Assembly (NCBI GenBank): GCA_950022295.1
Contig: OX465596.1
Location: 128,010,501-128,074,500, forward strand
Length of the DNA stretch: 64,000 nt
Origin: Bromus sterilis
Lineage: Eukaryota > Streptophyta > Magnoliopsida > Poales > Poaceae
Direction of reading: 5' to 3'
Part shown: in pieces, positions 1 through 11,263 of the stretch
Position numbering within the stretch: the first letter of the stretch is position 1
Layout: each line of letters opens with the position of its first letter
Made by a program: the position numbers and the translations under genes
Notes under the pieces: generated by a model
Database searches by the model: none
The model's input: only the letters and a program-made list of their open reading frames with translations
Told to the model about the DNA's origin: nothing

Positions 1-1171
1 CGCGTGTGAAGATGTACACCCCTGTAGGGTTAATGAACTATTCGAATAGCCGTGTCCGCGGTTATGGACTACTTGGAGACCTCTACTTGATCATTAGATA
101 ACTTGAATGGATACTCTAAAACTCGCAAGATAAGCGTGAGTGCTATGGCGTGCTTCCTCGTGGGAAAGTCGAGGAAGTATCCATAGTGGTGTATTGTTTG
201 GAGACTTGGTAGTGGACTCGTGTACGCTTCTTACCTCAATTCTGGTAATCGTAGCACAGGACTAGCCAAGTCAAAGCTGGCACTTTTGCATGTTGAACCC
301 CACCTCCCTTTACCTTGATACTTGAGCATGAGTAGTGTAGTTCTGATGTAAGTCTTGCGGAGTACGACTTTGTACTCACGTTTGCTTAATCTATGTTTTA
401 GATGGAAACCCAGACCCCAATGGAGTCACCTTCCTGAAGCTCGACGTTGACCTTGGTAGTATAGTCCCAGACAGCAGTCTGGTCCCTCGTGGAAGGGCAT
501 ATATGTTTACAAGGCTTCTCTAAGACATTTGTTAAAATTTTCTGTACTCAGACCTAATTTTCTTCCGTTGTATGATGTAATGATGATCACAGACATGTGA
601 TCTTTGTATGCTCTATGTGTAAGTCAATAAAGACTACTTTGTAGAGTTATGTGATGATACCTGCTGTTCATACTAGGCATGTGTGCTGCGTGTATGTTTA
701 TAACATGCATGTCTTAGTATGGGTTTTCGAGACCTTAGTTGTGATCTGGCTGGCGGTCTTTTATACACCAAGTGGCCCTTAGATGTGCGCAGCTTGGGGA
801 ATCGCGATGCGATTGCTGGTGACTCTGTCACGTGCACACTTTGTTGTATGATCGAGCCCGCCCTAGACCCCGACTAAGTGATCGGGCTGGAGTAAGTCGA
901 TGTAAGAGTTAGGATTCAATCGATAACATGGTTGAGGAGACTTGTCTATGAGTATGGGATTCACCACCCATAAGCATTTAGACTTGTGAGCGGACGATGA
1001 GGACCCATCTCAGTTGATCATCCGGCCTGGATGGGATGCCCCTCACGTTCGATGCTTTCCGAGAGTGTTCTGTGCTTGGCCTTGTCTGCTTAGACAAGTG
1101 GGTACGTCTCTCGGCTCTCCATGTGATTTCATCGTGACTGCAATTACATACGCATATTCCGCGTCCCGACA
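1..1171 (+). repeat. LTR-like fragment, truncated at the window edge
   Basis: No coding potential is seen. The stretch 14-69 carries the CTATTCGAATAG block found in the other LTRs of this window, in plus orientation, which suggests the 3' part of a plus-strand Gypsy-type LTR. A polyadenylation-like AATAAA lies at 626-631. The LTR-like part may end near 768. The remainder to 1171 resembles nothing else in the window and could belong to a second fragment. No target duplication or primer site was found. Confidence 0.5.
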
Positions 1172-2015
1172 CTTTGTGCCAAGTTCTACTCTCTTATGAT
1201 AAGGGAAGCAAAAGTTGTGACATGCTGTCCAAAAAACAGATTTTGTCTTCTTGATGGAAAAAATCAAAGCAAATCATCAGTTCATCTTTTTGAGCTGAAT
1301 ATTTTACAAAGCATGCTCTATACAATTGTGAAACTTTCATATGTTCTGAGTTTTTGATTTGAGTTGCAGAAGTACCCTCAAAAAGTTCTTTACTACCTGC
1401 TGTTCTGTTTTTCACAGATTTTGCCATGTTTTGTCTTTCTTCACTTTTTCAAACCTTAAGGTTGCTTTTTATTTGCAATTTTTTTTGGCAATATTAAGAA
1501 ACACTAGCTCTTCAAGAATATCTTTATTTCCAGTGGAATTTTTTTTATTTTCTTAAGGGTACTAACCTCTCTAATCAGCTTATGATGAGTTATGTATGAA
1601 GAGAGTTTTCAAGTGTTCGAGGGAAGATGATGAAAGAATATCCGGGAGTGTCAAACGCTCAAACTTGGGGATTCCCCATGCATCCCCAATAAATATTCAA
1701 GGAGACTCAAGCTTCTAAGCTTGGGGATGCCCCCGTGCATCCCCTTCTGCATCAACAATCATCAGTTTGTCCTTCGTCTCACTATATTTTTATCACTTCA
1801 TGTGTGATGTGCTATGTTTGGAGCGTCTCGCTCTTAGGTTTCCTTTTTAGTTTTCTTTATCTTTGCTTTCTGTTCATGACAAGTTATACCCCATCTTACT
1901 TTGTGTGGGAGATAAACACGCTCCACTCCAATCTAGAACACATCATAGGATTTTCATGCCTATCTTTATCTCTTGTGTGTTCTTTATATTTTCGTAGTTG
2001 CTTCCATGTTTACTT
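1172..2015 (+). mobile_element. Fragment of E1-like retrotransposon interior
   Basis: This tract aligns by eye with 6790-7640, the non-coding part of E1 downstream of its gag-like ORF. It includes the twice-repeated GGGGATGCCCCC and GCATCCCC motifs near 1660-1745 (compare 7275-7360). It has no LTR, primer site or target duplication. It stops about 50 bp before the splice acceptor of the CACTA gene, so it appears embedded in, or fused to, a CACTA intron. The open frames in it are judged non-coding because they do not hold up in the related copy. Confidence 0.65.
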
Positions 2016-2065
2016 CGCATGTACACATATGGATGTTAATTTGCTGTTAACTTATTTTTACGCAG

Positions 2066-2624
2066 TGGGCATTGCATCCTTATCATATTATTCCCGCAAG
2101 TATCCCATTCACTCTATTTGGACTCAACCAAGAATAGGGAGAAAAAATATTATACCCACATCAAAAAAGTTCTCGATAGAGCTCTCTTCACCTTCGGAAA
2201 CACGGGTGGCTACATCAGAACCCACAAAAAGAGACAAGGCATTGCATGTGTCGGCCATAATACTAACTTCTGCTGCATCCAACAACCGACAACAAGTGAG
2301 AATGATGAATTCTACGTCATCCATCATATGAATGAGTTCAGAAGGGATCAACAAATTCTCAGAATGAAAAATGGATCCGATAGACATGTCATCGGCTGGG
2401 CCAATAACCTAGCAAGCACGAAGGATGATGCTCTCAGACTTGAATTCTACCACATCCAAAGTTCGCTCATGACGATCATCATGAAAGATGTCGTCAAGAA
2501 GGATGGCATGTTCTACATGGGGCCACAGTCCTGTGAATCTGTCGACACTTGCCGATATTGGCAGGGTCACGACCCAAGGCCTTTCACAAAGCTAGGTTGC
2601 GTCTTTCCGGATATTCGAAAGTGA
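2066..2624 (+). pseudogene. Ulp1/C48 peptidase-like domain of a CACTA element, last exon
   Basis: A frame opens at 2066 just after a pyrimidine-rich tract ending in CAG, a good splice acceptor, and runs to a TGA at 2622-2624. It shows the order of a C48 (Ulp1/SENP-like) peptidase: a histidine in HCIL (from 2070), an aspartate in YLDSTKN (near 2115-2135) and a glutamine in CIQQPT (near 2272). Where the family has the nucleophilic cysteine (pattern DCG), this copy reads NDEFYV, so the nucleophile is absent and the domain should be catalytically dead. Domains of this kind often accompany the transposase in plant CACTA elements. No transposase is visible here, and upstream exons are lost behind the inserted E1-like fragment. 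The role in transposition is unknown. The family call is from motif order only. Confidence 0.65.
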
Positions 2625-2866
2625 TGATTAATGATGACGAGATTGTCTCTTTTGTGTAGAGAGAAACTTTGAATTTCTCAACGATGAACTTTGTGATGTA
2701 ATCGGTTATTTTAAACTTGTGTAGCGCTCTAGTTTTGTTACGGTGAACTTTGTTATGTTTTACTATGTGGTCGCTTGTATTTGATAACATTTTAAATCTT
2801 TTATTCATGTTCCTTTGTTATATTATATCATCGATATATTTTTAGCTTTTTCTGACATATAGTTCG

Positions 2867-3125
2867 ATGAAGAAGAAGTGGTCTGCCGTGTACATTGGGA
2901 GGCGTCCGCGAGTATACGATGAGTGGTTAGAGTGTCACGCCCAAGTTAACCGCTTCCGAGGTAGCATCTACAAAGGGTTCCAATGAAAAAACCGAGGCCG
3001 TAGCTAGTTACTTGAGGTTCAGGGTACTAGATGTAGAGAGGAATAAAAATAGGCTAAAAAACTACCTCCTACTTGCTTTCTTTTTTATCGCGATGGCTTT
3101 TCTCTTGTATAGCAAAATATTGTAG
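2867..3125 (+). pseudogene. Viroplasmin / RNase H1 N-terminal-like domain protein with membrane tail, frameshifted
   Basis: An ATG at 2867 opens a 39-residue frame starting MKKKWSAVYIG and continuing VYDEW, CHAQVNRF and YKGF. This is the pattern of the viroplasmin (Caulimo_VI) fold, also found at the N terminus of eukaryotic RNase H1, where it binds RNA-DNA hybrids. A TGA at 2984-2986 ends that frame. The reading continues in another frame from 2994 (EAVASYLRF...) to a TAG at 3123-3125, and includes a hydrophobic run (LLLAFFFIAMAFLL) that looks like a membrane segment. One indel near 2984-2993 explains the break. Small proteins like this recur in grass CACTA elements; their job is not known to me. 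It sits between the Ulp1-like exon and the right CACTA end, on the same strand. Confidence 0.6.
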
Positions 3126-3344
3126 TTTTGATCCATCGTGAAACATGCATGCATGAAATATATTGGAGACTTGTATATTTCATGATGATGTGTTGGTTAC
3201 TATGTTGATAATTGAAATATGTTGAATCACAACCAATGTGTGTGGTGCTACTTCTGTGATGTTACTTTATATGCGGAAATATATTAAAAACTGTATCAAT
3301 AGAAATAAAATAATCAGGATAAAATAATAATAAAATATGAAAAT

Positions 3345-3534
3345 ATTAGCAGAGCGTGTCCTGAGACCAGTAGTAGCGCAGGTAGCCTGAACTGAAAATT
3401 AGCACTGGGGGCTGCGCTGCTAACTACAGATTATCTAAAGCGCGGGTACCCCGCGCTGTAGATGGAAGTTAGCAACAGCGTGTTATCAGCAGCGTGGGGA
3501 CCCCGTGCTGCTAGAGGCCATTATCCTAGTAGTG
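3345..3534. repeat. CACTA subterminal repeats and right terminal inverted repeat
   Basis: Two near-perfect GC-rich palindromes lie at 3439-3457 (centred on GGGTACCCC) and 3488-3512 (GTGGGGACCCCGTG), with diverged relatives before them. This layout of subterminal repeats next to the terminus is typical of transposase-binding regions in CACTA elements. The terminus itself is 3525-3534. Confidence 0.7.
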
Positions 3535-3948
3535 AAGGGGTCTATTAAAATGCCAGCGGAGAGACATAGCGGACATCCTGCTCCTAATGCTAGCCACAGC
3601 TCTACACCAAGCAGCGAGATGACTCTAAAGAAGCGGAATACTCTTAGCAGCGGAACAACGGCGACGGTGATGAACTCCATTCCACCGGGACACTGACTGG
3701 GCACCTTCTAGCTTGCAAACTCCGGGGACGTCGTCCTACGCAATCATGGCATCGTCTGAAAGTCTAGCATGACACGCCAGGTTAGTACATTGAATGTACT
3801 TGCAAGCTCACAACATCCAAAGCACCAAGGCGAAACAATAACATGACATACCAGTTCAGGCAATACTAACACGATGCATCTAGCATAATATGAAGGCTAT
3901 GACTAATCCATGAACAATCATCGTTTAAGGTCCCAGGGACCCCGTATG
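3535..3948 (-). repeat. E4 left LTR, piece A
   Basis: This piece matches 49841-50255 of the right E4 LTR almost base for base, apart from point changes. Its left end is cut by the CACTA terminus and its right end by the 5' LTR of E1. Nothing else is encoded; the overlapping open frames on both strands are not supported. Confidence 0.85.
3944..3948. repeat. Target site duplication of E1, left copy
   Basis: GTATG directly precedes the TGATACG start of E1; the partner after E1 is GTATT at 11247-11251. Four of five bases match. Confidence 0.75.
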
Positions 3949-5639
3949 TGATACGTCCAAAACGTATCTATAATTTCTGCTTGCTCCATGCCTCTTTTGT
4001 GTGATATTGCTATGATATTGATGAACTTCCATACATTTTTTTATCATATTTGGACTAACCTATTAACTCAGTGCACCCCAGTGCCAGTTCCTGTTTCTGC
4101 TGTTTTTGTATTTCAGGTTTTCCCATTATTTAAAGTGCCAGAAAAATTATGGGAAAAATATAGGAAAAAATCAGCGTACGGGAACCTTCCAGAAGAGCCC
4201 AAGTGGGGGCAGAGGGGGGACAGGGGTGGCCCAGACGGCCACCTGGCGCGGCAACCTCCTAGGCCGCGCCAGGGGGGCGCCTGGGGCCCCTGATCCACCT
4301 CTGGCTGCCCCCTTTGCCTATTTATTCCCCGTGACAAGAAACCCTCAGGGACAGAACCCTTTTTCGCGCGCTCTCCTCTGTTCCGCCGCCGCCGCGCTTC
4401 CAAGATCGTGAGCACAAGGAGACCTCTTCCCGGCACCCTGCCGGAGGGAGGAACCACCTCCGGGAGCTTCTCCACCACCATGGATGCTTCCCGGATGAAC
4501 CATGAGTAGTCCACCTTGGACCATTGGTCTATGATCAGTAGCTATGTGATGTTCTCCTCCCCTCTTTGTTCTTCATGAATTAGACCTCGTGAGATGCCCT
4601 ACATGATCGAGGCACATATGTAATGTTTCTGCTGTTTCTATGCTGAGTTTGCTGGGATCCGATGGATTATGAGACTATGTTCAGATTGTGTTTGAGTAAT
4701 ATATTTGATTCTCCTCTTTTATATTTATGTTCTTGAGTAATTCTTGCATGTTCTCCGTTGCTGTTTATTGATATGGCCAAGTAGTAGGTAGTGACTCCAA
4801 GATGGAGCGTTATCCATGATTGTGGGTTCATGCCCCCCGATGACTAGCTTGAGTGACAGAAACATGAGTCTAGGGGATGTGCTTTTGCCACAAGGGAGAA
4901 AACAATCGTGCTTGTTCTTGCGGGTGCAAGGATTGTTTACTTTACGCAAAGTTATTTAATGCAGTTGTCTGTTGCTTTGAGTTTACACTTTGGGTGGGAT
5001 TCACAACTTAATACCAGCGAGATGTTCTGGATAGATATCTCAAGGTCGATGATTAGTAGGTAGATGCAGATAGATTTTGGTCTACTTGTCTTGGCATACC
5101 GCCCATGCTTTTGAGCCTCTCCTTTCTTTATAGAATATTTAGCATTGTTTTGCGCACATAATCTTGTCAATTGCGCAGCTATAATTTGTTTACCTCGCAT
5201 GGATATTTTATCGTCTTTTGGGAGAGAGACATCACTAGTGAACATCATTCGACCCCGGTCCATATTTCCGATACTGTTTACACCCGCTATTTATTTTCTG
5301 CTCTATTTACTTTTCCGTTGCTATCACTATCATTATTATCCCGTGCATTTGATCCTTTGTAAACAACGAGGCCGGAGATATTGACAACCTCTCTGAACTC
5401 GTTCGGAGCAAATTTATCTGTTGTGTGTGTAGGTCCACGTCAACCGCCTAACTGCTGCCACCGTTGTCACCTTCCTGTCATTGTTGGAGTCCTGCTGGAG
5501 ACAAACCTTGGTATCTTCACCGAGGGAAATTGCTGCTATCTACATCTCAACCTTCCACTTTGGGTAACCAACGAGGGGCGAGAAGCTATCGCGTTGTTGC
5601 CGGGGAAGAAAACTATACCCGCCAACTCTCGTACCATCA
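3949..5639 (+). repeat. E1 5' LTR
   Basis: It starts TGATACGTCC and ends TACCATCA, and matches 9551-11246 along its length with scattered changes. A weak TATA-like CTATTTATT at 4318-4326 precedes a pyrimidine-rich tract near 4370 that could hold the transcription start. The GC-rich stretch 4200-4460 produces open frames on both strands that are not genes. Confidence 0.9.
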
Positions 5640-5650
5640 AAAGCAATTAC

Positions 5651-5668
5651 TGGCGCCGTTGCCGGGGA
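5651..5668 (+). promoter_or_regulatory. E1 primer-binding site (tRNA-Asp type)
   Basis: TGGCGCCGTTGCCGGGGA is complementary to the 3' end, including CCA, of plant tRNA-Asp(GTC). It lies 11 bases after the LTR end, an unusually wide gap but one with an unambiguous match. Confidence 0.9.
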
Positions 5669-5806
5669 CTCCACTCTTCAAGATAGGGGAGTTGCACACT
5701 ATCTTTTATCTTTGCTTTTTAGTCTTGTTAGTTTACCTTTCAGGTTTTGCTTTAGTGTCCTTTATCAAAAATCAAAAAAATAGTTACCTTGCAAGTAGTT
5801 GTCATT

Positions 5807-6625
5807 ATGTCTGGTCCTTTTGCCTTTGGTGAAGCAGAAGTGCTCACCTTTAAACAAAGAGGTGGTGAAATTCTTGAAGATGCCTTGTATAGAATTAATG
5901 ATTCTCAAAAAAGGGCCACCAAGAAGCAATCTACTACTATCCTGCTTAGAAACTTTTATGTTAGAATTACTTCTTGGAATAGTTTTATTCTAGATACTGC
6001 TATCAATGGGAATTTCCTAGAAGTCCCAGTTTGGGAAGCTCTTAGTATTATGGAAAATCTTGTTGGAAACCCCCCTATTGCTAGCATTCAAGAGGACATT
6101 ACCCTAGCTCACATTATGAAAAAACTGGAAAAGATAGAGCTAGAGATGCCGAGCATTAATAAGATAAGTGAGTTGGATCGTAAGGTTCAAGGGAATTTGA
6201 ATAGACTCGATAGCTCCATGCATAAAATTTTCAAAACCTTGGAGACCATCAAATCCCATGAATTGGACCCTTCTATGATTGATAAGATTGAGGAAATCAT
6301 TGACACTCTAGGAACTACTTTCTCCTCAATCAAAACCAAAAAGGTGGAAACTCCGGCAAAGAAGGAACCTAGGTTCGTTTATGTTCCAAAGGCTCCTCGT
6401 TTCAAAAATAATTCATCTATTGCCAAAGGGGTTGAAACTGTGAAGACTTTGGAAGAGATACCTCTCTTTAATAGAATAAATGAGACTCCAATTGATCTTC
6501 CGCCTTTTGCTTTATTTCCAAGAAGTATCTTTATTAGGCCTTTATTTGAAAGACCTCTTAAGAGTGATTGTACTATTGAAGAGCTTTTTGATGATCTTGA
6601 TGATGGTTCAATTGATACAACTTGA
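5807..6625 (+). CDS. Gag-like protein of E1 (272 aa)
   Basis: The frame runs from the ATG at 5807 (MSGPFAFGEAEV...) to a TGA at 6623-6625. An in-frame ATG at 5789 lies upstream; 5807 is preferred because the protein it starts resembles, from memory, the gag-like ORF of Triticeae non-autonomous Gypsy elements. Residues 10-70 hold the recognisable stretch (KQRGGEILEDALYRINDSQ and NFYVRITSWNSFILD). Residues 105-175 are rich in charged heptad-like sequence and may form coiled coil. There is no CCHC zinc knuckle and no protease or polymerase follows. The intact frame over 0.8 kb suggests a young copy or past selection. The function is presumably particle assembly, by analogy with Gag. Confidence 0.75.
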   Translation: MSGPFAFGEAEVLTFKQRGGEILEDALYRINDSQKRATKKQSTTILLRNFYVRITSWNSFILDTAINGNFLEVPVWEALSIMENLVGNPPIASIQEDITLAHIMKKLEKIELEMPSINKISELDRKVQGNLNRLDSSMHKIFKTLETIKSHELDPSMIDKIEEIIDTLGTTFSSIKTKKVETPAKKEPRFVYVPKAPRFKNNSSIAKGVETVKTLEEIPLFNRINETPIDLPPFALFPRSIFIRPLFERPLKSDCTIEELFDDLDDGSIDTT

Positions 6626-9536
6626 CCTATTTGCATTAAGCCTAGATAATGGCTTTAAAGAAGCACTTTCGGGAGGCAGCCCGTAACGAATTTAGGTTTT
6701 CCTTTTTGTTTTTCTTCTGTTTTTAGTGGTCTTGATGATTGTTACTACTTTAGCAAAATCATTGTATCTTTACTTTTCAAGCTTTGTACCAATTATAGCC
6801 TCATATGACAAGGGGAGTGAAAGTTGTGACATGCTATCCAGAAAATAGATTCTGTCCTCGTGACGGGAAAAATCAAAGAAAAATCCCAGTTCATCTTTTT
6901 TAGCTTAAATTTGTACACAGCGTGCTATATATAATTAAGGAACTTTCGTATGTTCTTAGTTTTTTTTATTTTAGTTGAAGAAGTAGCCCTAAAAAATTCT
7001 TTACTACCTTCTGGTCTGTTTTGCATAGATTCTGCCATGTTTTGCCTTTTCTTCGTTTTGCAAACCTTAAGCTTGCTTTTTCTTTGAAAAAACTTTTTGG
7101 AAATCTTGAGAAACAGTATCCCTTCAAGAATATCATTATTTCGAGGAGAGGAAAAGTTTTTTTATTATGGTTACTAACCTCGCTAATCAGATTAGGATGA
7201 GTTATGTATGACGGGAGTTTTCAAGTGTGTGAGGGAAGATGATGAAAGAAGATTCAGGAGTGTCAAGCGCTCAAGCTTGGGGATGCCCCCATGCATCCCC
7301 AAGAAATATTCAAGGAGACTCAAGCGTCTAAGATTGGGGATGCCCTCGTGCATCCCCTTCTCCATCAACAATTATCAGTTCGTCTTTCGTTCCACTATAT
7401 TTTTATCACTTCATGTGTTATGTGCTATGCTTGGAGCGTCTCGCTCTTTATTTCCTTTTTAGTTTTCCTTAGCTTTGCTTGCTGTTCATAACAAGTTAGA
7501 ACCCAGCTTTCTTTGTGTGGGAGAGAAACACTCTCCACTTTCAAAATTCAGAACACAACATAGGATTCTACATGCTTATCTTTGCTGTGTGTGTTCTTTA
7601 TCTTTTTCATAGCTACTGTCATGTTTAGCTCTTAGTTTCCATGCTTATCATTTTAAAGAGCTTTTGTTTAGTTTGTTGCTAGAACTCTCTTGAGTTTTCA
7701 TGTTTATCTTGTTTAGAGAGTTTTCCTGTTGCACTGAGTTTTGTGTCTTGACTTGAAGTAGGTTATTGAGGTTGCTATTCTTTTGTAGTAGAACTTGCAA
7801 TAGTTTTCAGGTATTGCTATGAGTAATGTTTGGACTTTTGGTGTCAAGAGCTTTATCCTATTAGTGATAGATGTCGTATTTTGGGAAATCCGTGTTTATT
7901 TTCGAAAAACTACAGAAATTAGTTGAGAACTTCAGCTACTAGATGGATCATTACTCTTTGGACGGATCGAATATTAGAGTACACTCACGTACCATGAGTC
8001 GAGGATGAGCAAGGATAACCAAACCCCCATACACTCCTCCTCGGGGTACTTGTCTCTTTGTGAACCTCCTTATTAGATTGAGAGTGACTGATAATAAGTG
8101 CATGAGTTCTTCAGACTAATGTTAGTATTCGAAAGTTGACACTTCCACCTTACCATATTTTTTCTAGCCTCTCCTGTGCCGTGCATTGCCTCCTTCTCAC
8201 TCCGAGAGTTGGCGTCCACCTTCGCCGGTACATCCAAACCCTTGGCATGATACACTCTGTCATCATAAACCTCCTTATATCCTTCCTCTAAACAGCCAAC
8301 ATACCTACCTAGCAACGCATTTCCATAGCCTTTCTGAGATACATTGCCATGCAACATCCACCTTCTCATTACTTGATCTTCATGTCATACATGCTACTTG
8401 CTTGATCGGTGAGCCGCATGCTAGTTGGGCCTTGCCCTAATCATTGCTACATGACGTGATAGTATCATTGCATATCCTGCTACAGTGGCAGAGGCATACA
8501 TTTGCATACTTCCTGATAGTTACATCTTCTTTATGATTTGAGTACTTTTGTAAAGTGTGAAAGATCTTCTATACTTCTTGTAATATATAGAGTGTTGCCC
8601 CTAAAGTGAGGAAAAGATCCCAAAGAGGACAAAATCAAAAGATCCCAAAGAGGACAAATGAGAGAAATAGAAAGAGCCATTGAGGCCACCAAAAAAATAC
8701 AAAAAAGGGAAAAAAGAGAAAAAGAAATAAAAAGAGAGAAGGGGGCACACTACTATTCCTTTTGAGAGATCCACACTCGTACTCCCTCTTATATCTTGTA
8801 CTCCATAGAGATGCTTATTTATGCATATAGCTATGTGGGGACCTTCACACTATAGAACTTGGCTTATATATTCCAATGATGAGCCTCCTCAAATGAGCTC
8901 TAGGTCTTCTTGAGCAAGCAAGTTGGGTGCACCCCCACTAGTTCCATTGGAGAGCTTACCTTAGCTCATATGTGCATTCGTTGCATGGCAATCCCTAATC
9001 CTCACATCATATCTATCATTTGGTTTTCTCTCGCCTATGATTGTCCTCATTGATGTGAGCCTTTCTCACCTTTTTGTCTTCCTCCACCATATTCTCTCTT
9101 TGCCATCCTAAGTGTCAACTTTCTTGCTTACGTTCATCCATTGCATGAGCGCTCAAAATGTCGAAAAGGAGTGGATAATTTTGACTTGTACCTAGCTAGT
9201 GGTCTGGGGATGAGTCAAGATAAGATTCCAAAGAAGACCAAGTGTGAAACTTTAGTAAGTTCTCAACACAAAAATACTTTTTTCTCGTATATCCCTATCC
9301 CCTTTCTTGCACGCAAACACCATTTGGAGACATTCGAGTCACAGACAGCGAGATCTCTTGCACCTTTATATTCTTATGTTGCTTGTTTCAATGCTAATAT
9401 ATACTCTTGCCTTTTATGACTTGAATTGAATTACATTCCTTGATTTCTTTACTTAAAAGTTCTTATATGGTTGTTAGCATGTCACCACAGAAATTATGCT
9501 TGTTATCATTTACCTACTCGAAGACGAGCAGGAATT
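6626..9536 (+). other. E1 non-coding interior
   Basis: There are 2.9 kb without a credible gene. The part 6790-7640 recurs at 1172-2015. Near 7275-7360 two nearly identical GGGGATGCCCCC...CATCCCC blocks occur in tandem. A 20-bp direct repeat (AAGATCCCAAAGAGGACAAA) lies at 8614-8659 and leads into an A/G-rich tract to about 8745. Nothing resembling pol was seen. Confidence 0.7.
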
Positions 9537-9550
9537 AAGCTTGGGGATGT
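9537..9550 (+). promoter_or_regulatory. E1 polypurine tract
   Basis: AAGCTTGGGGATGT directly abuts the TGATACG start of the 3' LTR. It is the likely plus-strand primer; it contains pyrimidines but its position is exact. Confidence 0.65.
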
Positions 9551-11246
9551 TGATACGTCCAAAACGTATCTATAATTTCTGCTTGCTCCATACCTCCTTT
9601 GTGTGATATTGCTATGACATTGATGAACTTCCATACACTTTTGATCATATTTGGACAAACCTATTAACTCAGTGCACCCCAGTGCCAGTTCCTGTTTTCT
9701 GTTGTTTTTGTATTTCAGGTTTTCCCATTATTTAAAGTGCCAGAAAATTTCCGGGAAAAATATAGGAAAAATCAGCGTACGGGAACCTTCTAGAAGAGCC
9801 CAAGTGGGGGCAGAGGGGGCCAGGGGTGGCCCATTCGGCCACTTGGCGCGGTCACCCCCTAGGCCGCGCCAGGGGGGCGCCTGGGGCCCCTGGTCCACCT
9901 CTGGCTGCCCCCCTTCGCCTATTTATTCCCCGTGACAAGAAACCCTCGGGGACAGAACTCTTTTTCGCGATCTCTCCTCTGTTCCGCCGCTGTCGCGCTT
10001 CCAAGATCGGGAGCACCAGGAGACCTCTTCCCGGCAACCTGCCGGAGGGAGGAACCACCTCCGGGAGCTTCTCCACCACCATGGATGCTTCCCGGATGAA
10101 CCGTGAGTAGTCCACCTTGGACCATGGGTCTATGATCAGTAGCTATGTGTTGTTCTTCTCCCCTCTTTGTTATTCATGGAGTAGACCTCGTGAGCTGCCC
10201 TACATGATCGAGGCACATATGTAAACTTTCTGCTGGTTCTATGCTGAATTTGCTGGGATCCGATGGATTATGAGACTATGTTCAGATTGTGTTTGAGTAA
10301 TATATTTGATTTTGCTCTTTTATATTTATGTTCTTGAGTAATTCTTGCATGTGCTCCATTGTTGTTTATTGCTTTGGCCAAGTAGTAGGTAGTGACTCCA
10401 AGAGGGAGCGTTATGCATCATTGTGGGTTCATGCCCCCCCCCCCGATGACTAGCTTGAGTGACAGAAACATGAGTCTAGGGGATGTGTTGTTTCCACAAG
10501 GGAGAAAACAACGGTTCTTGTACTTGCGGGTGTAAGGATTGTTTACTTTACGCAAAGTTCTTTAATGCAGTTGTCTGTTCCTTTGAGTTTACACTTTGGG
10601 CAGGATTCGCAACTAAATACCAGCGAGATGTTCTGGATATATATCTCAAGGTGGATGATTAGTAGGTAGATGCAGATGGATTTTGGTCTACTTGTCTTGG
10701 CGTACCTCCCATGCTTTTAAGCCTCTTCCTTTCTTTATATCATAGTTAGCATTGGTTTGCGCACATAATCCTGTCAATTGCCCAGCTGTAATTTGTTTAC
10801 CTCGCATGGCTATTTTATCGTCTTTTGGGAGAGAGACATCACTAGTGAACATCATGGGACCCCGGTCCATATTTCCAATACTGTTTACACCCGCTATTTA
10901 TTTTCTGCTATATTTACTTTTTCGTTGCTATCACTATCTTTATTATCCCGTGTATTTGATCCTTTGTGAACAACAAGGCCGGAGAGATTGACAACCTCTC
11001 TGAACTCGTTGGGAGAAAAGTTATCTGTTGTGTGTGCAGGTCCACGTCAACTGCCTAATTGCTGGCGCTGTTGTCACCTTCTTGTCGTTGCTAGAGTCCT
11101 GCTCGAGACAAACCTTGGTATCTTCACCGAGGGAAATTATTGCTATCTACATTTCAACCTTCCACTTTGGTTAACCAACGAGGGGCAAGAAGCTATCGCG
11201 TTGTTGCCGGGGAAGCAAACTATACCCGTCAACTCTTGTACCATCA
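9551..11246 (+). repeat. E1 3' LTR
   Basis: It is the same LTR as 3949-5639, with TGATACGTCC and ACCATCA ends. Differences include a longer C run at 10436-10444 and scattered substitutions. Confidence 0.9.
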
Positions 11247-11263
11247 GTATTATTGTTGCTGGC
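11247..11263 (-). repeat. E4 left LTR, piece B (between E1 and E2)
   Basis: Only 17 bases separate E1 from E2. The first five (GTATT) are the right target duplication of E1 and the last five (CTGGC, 11259-11263) the left duplication of E2. Aligned to 50251-50275 of the right E4 LTR, the differences are mostly C to T. Confidence 0.75.

Larger units (their letters stand above)
2016..3534 (+). mobile_element. CACTA transposon, right-hand part
   Basis: The right terminus reads CCTAGTAGTG at 3525-3534, the reverse complement of the CACTACTAGG end typical of plant CACTA (En/Spm) elements. It is preceded by palindromic subterminal repeats. Two decayed CACTA-associated reading frames lie inside (2066-2624 and 2867-3125). 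The three bases after the end, AAG, are the likely target duplication: the uninterrupted right LTR of E4 reads ...GTACAAGGGGTC... at the matching place near 49838. The left terminus is not visible, so the element is truncated or extends beyond the window. Confidence 0.75.
3949..11246 (+). mobile_element. E1: non-autonomous Gypsy-type LTR retrotransposon with gag-like ORF only
   Basis: This is a complete element: two LTRs of 1691 and 1696 bp with TGAT...ATCA ends, a primer-binding site complementary to the 3' end of plant tRNA-Asp, a polypurine-rich site before the 3' LTR and a 5-bp target duplication with one mismatch. The 3.9-kb interior has one short gag-like ORF. No protease, reverse transcriptase, RNase H or integrase is visible on either strand. 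It therefore needs enzymes from a related autonomous element. It lies in the left LTR of E4. Confidence 0.9.

Noticed and set aside
1735..2331. 198-codon frame overlapping the Ulp1-like exon
   Set aside because: It is mostly E1-like non-coding sequence read through the CACTA splice acceptor in a different frame from the conserved Ulp1 motifs.
3505..3696. Frames crossing 3534 on either strand
   Set aside because: They run across the junction between the CACTA end and the E4 LTR, so they cannot be original genes.
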